Origin: an uncultured Prevotella sp.
Lineage (GTDB): Bacteria > Bacteroidota > Bacteroidia > Bacteroidales > Bacteroidaceae
Assembly (NCBI GenBank): GCA_945788545.1
Contig: CALZMK010000097.1
Coordinates: 1 to 6,196 of the forward strand
DNA: 6,196 bases
Direction of reading: 5' to 3'
Under the pieces are notes generated by a model. The model did no database searches, was not told the origin of the DNA, and was given only the letters and a program-made list of their open reading frames with translations. The stretch's first letter is position 1; each line of letters opens with the position of its first letter. A program made the translations under genes and the position numbers. This document shows positions 5,309 through 6,196 of this stretch, in pieces.

Positions 5309-6196
5309 TTATCTTTTTTCCTCCTTATGTATTCCGTAATATACTCTCAGCGGTGTGCTCGACACCTTGATGAAGCCCTTGGCCTCGTCGGATGTCCAAC
5401 CGGTCTGTGTCTCGCCATATTCGCCGAGTTTCGACTTTGTCAGGTCGTTGTCGGAATCAATACCTACTGTCTCGAATCCGTATGGACGGAGCTTCAGGAT
5501 GGCTGTTCCGGTGACATTACGCTGGGATGATGTCAGCATTGCCTCGATATCGGGCATCACAGGCTCCAGATACTGACTCTCGTGGAGGAACATTCCATAC
5601 CAGTTGGCCACCTGATCCTTCCAATACTGCTGCCACTTGCTCAGTGTGGATTTCTCCAACAGGCGGTGAGCCTCGATGATGAGTTTCGGGGCGGCAGCCT
5701 CGAATCCCACGCGACCCTTGATGCCGATGATGGTGTCGCCCACATTGCAGTCGCGACCGATGGCATAGCTTGCGCCAATCTCCTCTATCTTCTGGATAGC
5801 GGCTACCTTGTCATCAAACTTCTCGCCGTTGACAGCCACAATCTCGCCCTTGTCGAATGTAATCTTCAGTGTGGCCTCCTTTTCCTCGGCGGTCACGTGC
5901 TTCAGATAGGCTTCCTCGGGCAGTCCCTGTGTCGGGTCGAGCAACTCGCCACCACAGATACTTGTACCCCAAATACCCACGTTGTATGAATACTTCAGTT
6001 TGGTGAAGTCGGCAAAGAATCCGTGGTCGTTCAGGTAGTCCACCTCTTCCTTGCGAGTCAGTTTGTTGTCACGTGTGAGTGTGATAATCTCCACTCCCGG
6101 AGCCATCACGAGGAATGTCATGTCGAAACGTATCTGGTCGTTGCCGGCACCCGTAGAACCGTGGGCAATGGCGTCGGCACCTATTTCCTTGGCATA
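5309..6196 (-). CDS. argG: Argininosuccinate synthase (5' end cut off by window edge)
   Basis: Joins citrulline and aspartate using ATP to form argininosuccinate, the penultimate step of arginine synthesis, in the cytoplasm. The frame is open from the right edge for 295 codons to TAA 5311-5309. The Met at 6121 is internal, because 25 upstream codons encode family sequence, including AHGSTGAGNDQIRFD (visible residues 11-25), the second ArgG signature. Further family stretches are VGIWGTS (visible 72-78), AIGRDCNVGDTIIGIKGRVG (visible about 145-164) and KWQQYWKDQVANWYGMFLHE about 25 residues later. Compared with the usual length near 400, about 100 residues are missing, including the ATP-binding SGGLDTS loop. 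In the signature, alanine stands where many ArgG proteins have lysine (TGKGND); I believe Bacteroidetes commonly share this. It is the first visible gene of the operon, with a 5-bp gap to the PspC-type gene. Confidence 0.96.
   Translation of the reverse strand, partial: YAKEIGADAIAHGSTGAGNDQIRFDMTFLVMAPGVEIITLTRDNKLTRKEEVDYLNDHGFFADFTKLKYSYNVGIWGTSICGGELLDPTQGLPEEAYLKHVTAEEKEATLKITFDKGEIVAVNGEKFDDKVAAIQKIEEIGASYAIGRDCNVGDTIIGIKGRVGFEAAAPKLIIEAHRLLEKSTLSKWQQYWKDQVANWYGMFLHESQYLEPVMPDIEAMLTSSQRNVTGTAILKLRPYGFETVGIDSDNDLTKSKLGEYGETQTGWTSDEAKGFIKVSSTPLRVYYGIHKEEKR

Larger units (their letters stand above)
1..6196 (-). other. Probable single arginine/proline operon with acyl-CoA synthetase tail
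   Basis: Seven co-directional genes are separated by 5, -4, 36, -4, 11 and 12 bp in transcription order. A hand search for the Bacteroidetes promoter pattern (TTTG, then TAnnTTTG) on the coding strand gave no well-placed hit, and no strong terminator was seen. The promoter is therefore probably upstream of argG, outside the window. I vaguely recall a similar arg cluster order in Bacteroides, with an argR-type regulator and an acetyltransferase upstream; that is memory, not shown here. Confidence 0.7.

Noticed and set aside
5320..5326. AAGGAGG on the minus strand as a Shine-Dalgarno site for the PspC-type gene
   Set aside because: It is 16 bases from the start codon, longer than the usual spacing, and encodes the Lys-Glu-Glu tail of ArgG. 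Bacteroidetes rarely rely on such sites. A contribution cannot be excluded, but it does not support an annotation.
2471..5989. Several plus-strand open frames of 130-260 codons (2471-2956, 2980-3753, 4288-4689, 4696-5091, 5582-5989)
   Set aside because: All are antisense to firmly identified genes (proC, argD, argC, argG) and show no domain, signal or plausible start context.
6119..6121. Met at 6121 as the argG start
   Set aside because: The 25 codons upstream encode conserved ArgG sequence including the GND signature, so this Met is internal and the true start is outside the window.

Overview
The window is a tightly packed block of seven genes, all on the minus strand. In transcription order (right to left) they are argG (5' end cut off by the right edge), a small PspC-domain membrane protein, argC, argD, proC, an XRE-cupin transcriptional regulator, and an AMP-forming acyl-CoA synthetase (3' end cut off by the left edge). 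Almost every base is coding. The longest gap is 36 bp, and no RNA gene, insertion sequence, CRISPR array or clear intrinsic terminator was seen.

The organism looks like a member of the Bacteroidales, probably Prevotella-like or Bacteroides-like. The ArgG, ArgC and ArgD proteins have the sequence style I associate with that group, for example the GSTGAGNDQ stretch in ArgG and FIPYRGDF in ArgC. Most starts lack a well-placed Shine-Dalgarno sequence, and the only real spacer is extremely AT-rich on a roughly 50% GC background. The assignment rests on recognition, not on a search.

Right part (2171-6196): arginine and proline biosynthesis. ArgC and ArgD make the N-acyl-glutamate semialdehyde and N-acylornithine, ArgG makes argininosuccinate, and ProC makes proline from pyrroline-5-carboxylate. 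Two junctions (PspC/argC and argD/proC) are 4-bp ATGA stop-start overlaps, which suggests translational coupling. The PspC-type membrane protein lodged between argG and argC has no obvious role in the pathway and is the most unexpected member. The argC-argD spacer is a tandem heptamer repeat.

Left part (1-2159): the XRE-cupin regulator and the acyl-CoA synthetase follow proC after gaps of only 11 and 12 bp. The synthetase closely resembles the ACSM/MacS branch that activates medium-chain or short branched acids. The regulator may sense a small molecule tied to this enzyme or to amino acid supply. No convincing Bacteroidetes-type promoter (TTTG / TAnnTTTG) was found inside the window, so one long transcript starting upstream of argG is the simplest reading. 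Nothing here clearly amounts to an undescribed system. The points worth a second look are the PspC insertion, the substituted ArgC active-site position, the argD-proC coupling, the heptamer spacer, and the joining of an acyl-CoA synthetase with its regulator to an arginine operon.
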